Assembly (NCBI GenBank): GCA_902491625.1
Contig: CABUIO010000030.1
Span: 1-23,553, forward strand
Direction of reading: 5' to 3'
Source: an uncultured Porphyromonadaceae bacterium
Lineage (GTDB): Bacteria; Bacteroidota; Bacteroidia; Bacteroidales; Muribaculaceae
DNA length: 23,553 nucleotides
This document shows positions 22,569 through 23,553 of this stretch, piece after piece. The notes under the pieces are model-generated. The model saw nothing but the letters and a program-made list of their open reading frames with translations. It made no database searches and was not told where the DNA came from. A program made the translations under genes and the position numbers. Within the stretch, counting starts at the first letter, position 1; every line of letters begins with the position of its first letter.

Positions 22569-22639
22569 TACAATGCCGATGTAAAGGCCTGCACTGCGAA
22601 AGCAAAAATTTCGGCGTCGAGATCTACGCAAAAATTCAG
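22569..22639 (+). pseudogene. Decayed fragment resembling the C-terminus of the HU-LysM protein
   Basis: Translated in two frames, 22572-22608 gives NADVKACTAKAK and 22609-22639 gives FGVEIYAKIQ. The HU-LysM protein ends NAKDKACIAKAKKLGVEIYAKYK. The two halves join if one A is restored in the A5 run at 22604-22608. At DNA level I count about 49 of 69 matches with 16980-17048, including 14 identical bases (GTCGAGATCTACGC). No stop sits at the expected end, and no further similarity is seen upstream. It reads as a remnant of a lost paralogue, lying between the redox-operon terminator and the next gene. Confidence 0.5.
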
Positions 22640-22684
22640 GTAAATCCCAACGCCGAATGTAAAAGTGACTTTTCCCTACTGTTC

Positions 22685-23553
22685 TCAGTAGTAAGTGATT
22701 TCGCGTTCTATGATTTCGGATGCGGAGTTGCTGTTGACGAACTTGGAGCGCTTGATCCAGTTGCCCTGATTATCGTATTTGTAAATGAACGATGTGATTT
22801 CCACAAGGTTGCCGTTGTCGTCATAACGGTCGATTTCGTATGGATTGCCGTTTTTGTCAAGCAAGGCTTGCCTGACAAGCTTATGGGATCCGTCGGGTGC
22901 AACGGCATAGGAAACTTGTTTGTCAGGAGAAAGTACAATCACCTGATGTATTGTCTGATAGGGGGATTCAATGCTGATTTCAACCGGCAGCTCGTCTTCG
23001 TTGAACCGGAATTTCTGTCTCTTCTGTCCTTCTTCAATAGCCAGAGAGTAGATGGAATGGTCCGGTCGCAGCACAAGGTTCTGTATTGAAACAGTTCCGT
23101 CTGCGTTGACGTGTTCGCACCTTACGTTTGTCTTGTTGCCGTCGCGTGTTGCAGTAAAGGTCTCCGTGAAGATTGTTTTTCCGGATCCGTCAGTGGCTTT
23201 GGCCGAGACCGGAATACCGTCGGCTCCGATGTTGAAGGCATAACGTCGGGAGAGTTCTCCTTTGAAATATGTGTCGGAAACCTCAGCCAACATACAGTTT
23301 CTTATATTGGGATTATAGCTGTTCACGGTCTTTCTCTCAAGGATCGGATCCTCTTTCACTGTTTTGCGGCCTTTGACGTCATAGGTATGGATGTAGCTGA
23401 GAGTCCTTTCGTATTCGGGAAGAGGCTTGCCGAGACGGCGGTATTTCGCCACGGTGTCGGCATGGAAATATTCGGCTTTGCGCAGATTATATTCCTTTAT
23501 ATTGCTGTCCGATAAAATTTTTTGAGGTAAGATAAATTAGGGCTGATTCCATT
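22685..23553 (-). CDS. Unrecognised YD-repeat-like protein, 5' incomplete, possible frameshift
   Basis: The gene reads leftward from the right edge and stops at 22685. I do not recognise a named family. The C-terminal part has YD/RHS-like beta-hairpin repeats: DKNGNPYEIDRYDDNGNLVEITSF and YKYDNQGNWIKRSKF, ending REITYY. The upstream half contains TYDVKGRKTVKEDP and DGIPVSAKATDGSGK. The first clear start-like codon is a GTG at 23452, but protein-like sequence continues upstream (LSDSNIKEY, then NLRKAEYFHADTVA) to a stop near 23538. A second frame from the edge (NGISPNLSYLKK) would join it by a one-base shift in the A4T6 run at 23514-23523. So it is a 5'-truncated gene with either a frameshift mutation, a sequencing error or a slippage site. 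Confidence 0.6.

Noticed and set aside
22676..22691. CTACTG/CAGTAG hairpin at the end of the last minus-strand gene as a terminator
   Set aside because: The 6-bp stem overlaps the stop codon and is not followed by a T-run on the minus strand.
22544..23089. 181-codon plus-strand frame
   Set aside because: Most of it is antisense to the YD-repeat-like gene. Only 22569-22639 has meaning, as the decayed HU-LysM-like tail.

Overview
The window is a stretch of a Bacteroidales chromosome, most likely a gut Muribaculaceae-type genome (inference). The evidence is promoter -7 boxes of the form TAnnTTTG in front of many genes, an Rpb6-like omega subunit, Bacteroidota-style lipoproteins, a T9SS-like C-terminal tail on an Ig-repeat surface protein, and proteins that closely resemble Bacteroides Tgt, NadC and TnaA as I remember them. 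No tRNA, rRNA, CRISPR array, transposase or phage gene was seen.

Layout. Positions 1-983 hold the 3' end of a secreted BIg2-repeat protein with a terminator. Positions 1084-3417 are a tgt-lptF/G operon. It converges on a PASTA-protein/rluD operon (5410 down to 3558); a dense array of ATGGTT/AACCAT palindromic repeats fills the gap. A divergent promoter region then leads to bamD-rpoZ (5598-6797). rlmH (minus) and nadC (plus) share a tight promoter region, and nadC is followed by a 9-bp tandem repeat and a secreted GH13 amylase. About 680 bp (9784-10466) carry no convincing gene but hold a terminator and an inverted-repeat-bounded, hairpin-rich segment related to the 3.4-3.5 kb repeats. Positions 10467-13816 are an operon of a small unknown protein, agmatine deiminase, N-carbamoylputrescine amidase (together agmatine to putrescine) and a GH53 endo-galactanase lipoprotein. 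tnaA (tryptophanase, minus) follows, diverging from a pair of HU-domain genes. The second of these is a membrane protein with a cytoplasmic HU domain and a periplasmic LysM-like domain.

From 17061 to about 22300 the sequence becomes visibly richer in A+T. It holds an AraC-type regulator diverging from a tightly packed operon: maltose/galactoside-type O-acetyltransferase, a cupin-ABM-CMD fusion, an aldo/keto reductase, a flavodoxin-fold NAD(P)H oxidoreductase and a DUF362 protein. It looks like an inducible redox or electrophile-detoxification cassette, possibly acquired. After its terminator come a candidate small membrane protein, a decayed fragment resembling the C-terminus of the HU-LysM protein, and the 3' part of an unrecognised YD-repeat-like gene running off the right edge, probably with a frameshift or slippage site near the edge.

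The most unusual items are the HU-TM-LysM protein (a possible nucleoid-to-peptidoglycan tether) with its degraded copy about 5.5 kb away, the three-domain fusion that appears to retain a translated former intergenic spacer, and the two related ATGGTT/AACCAT repeat clusters.
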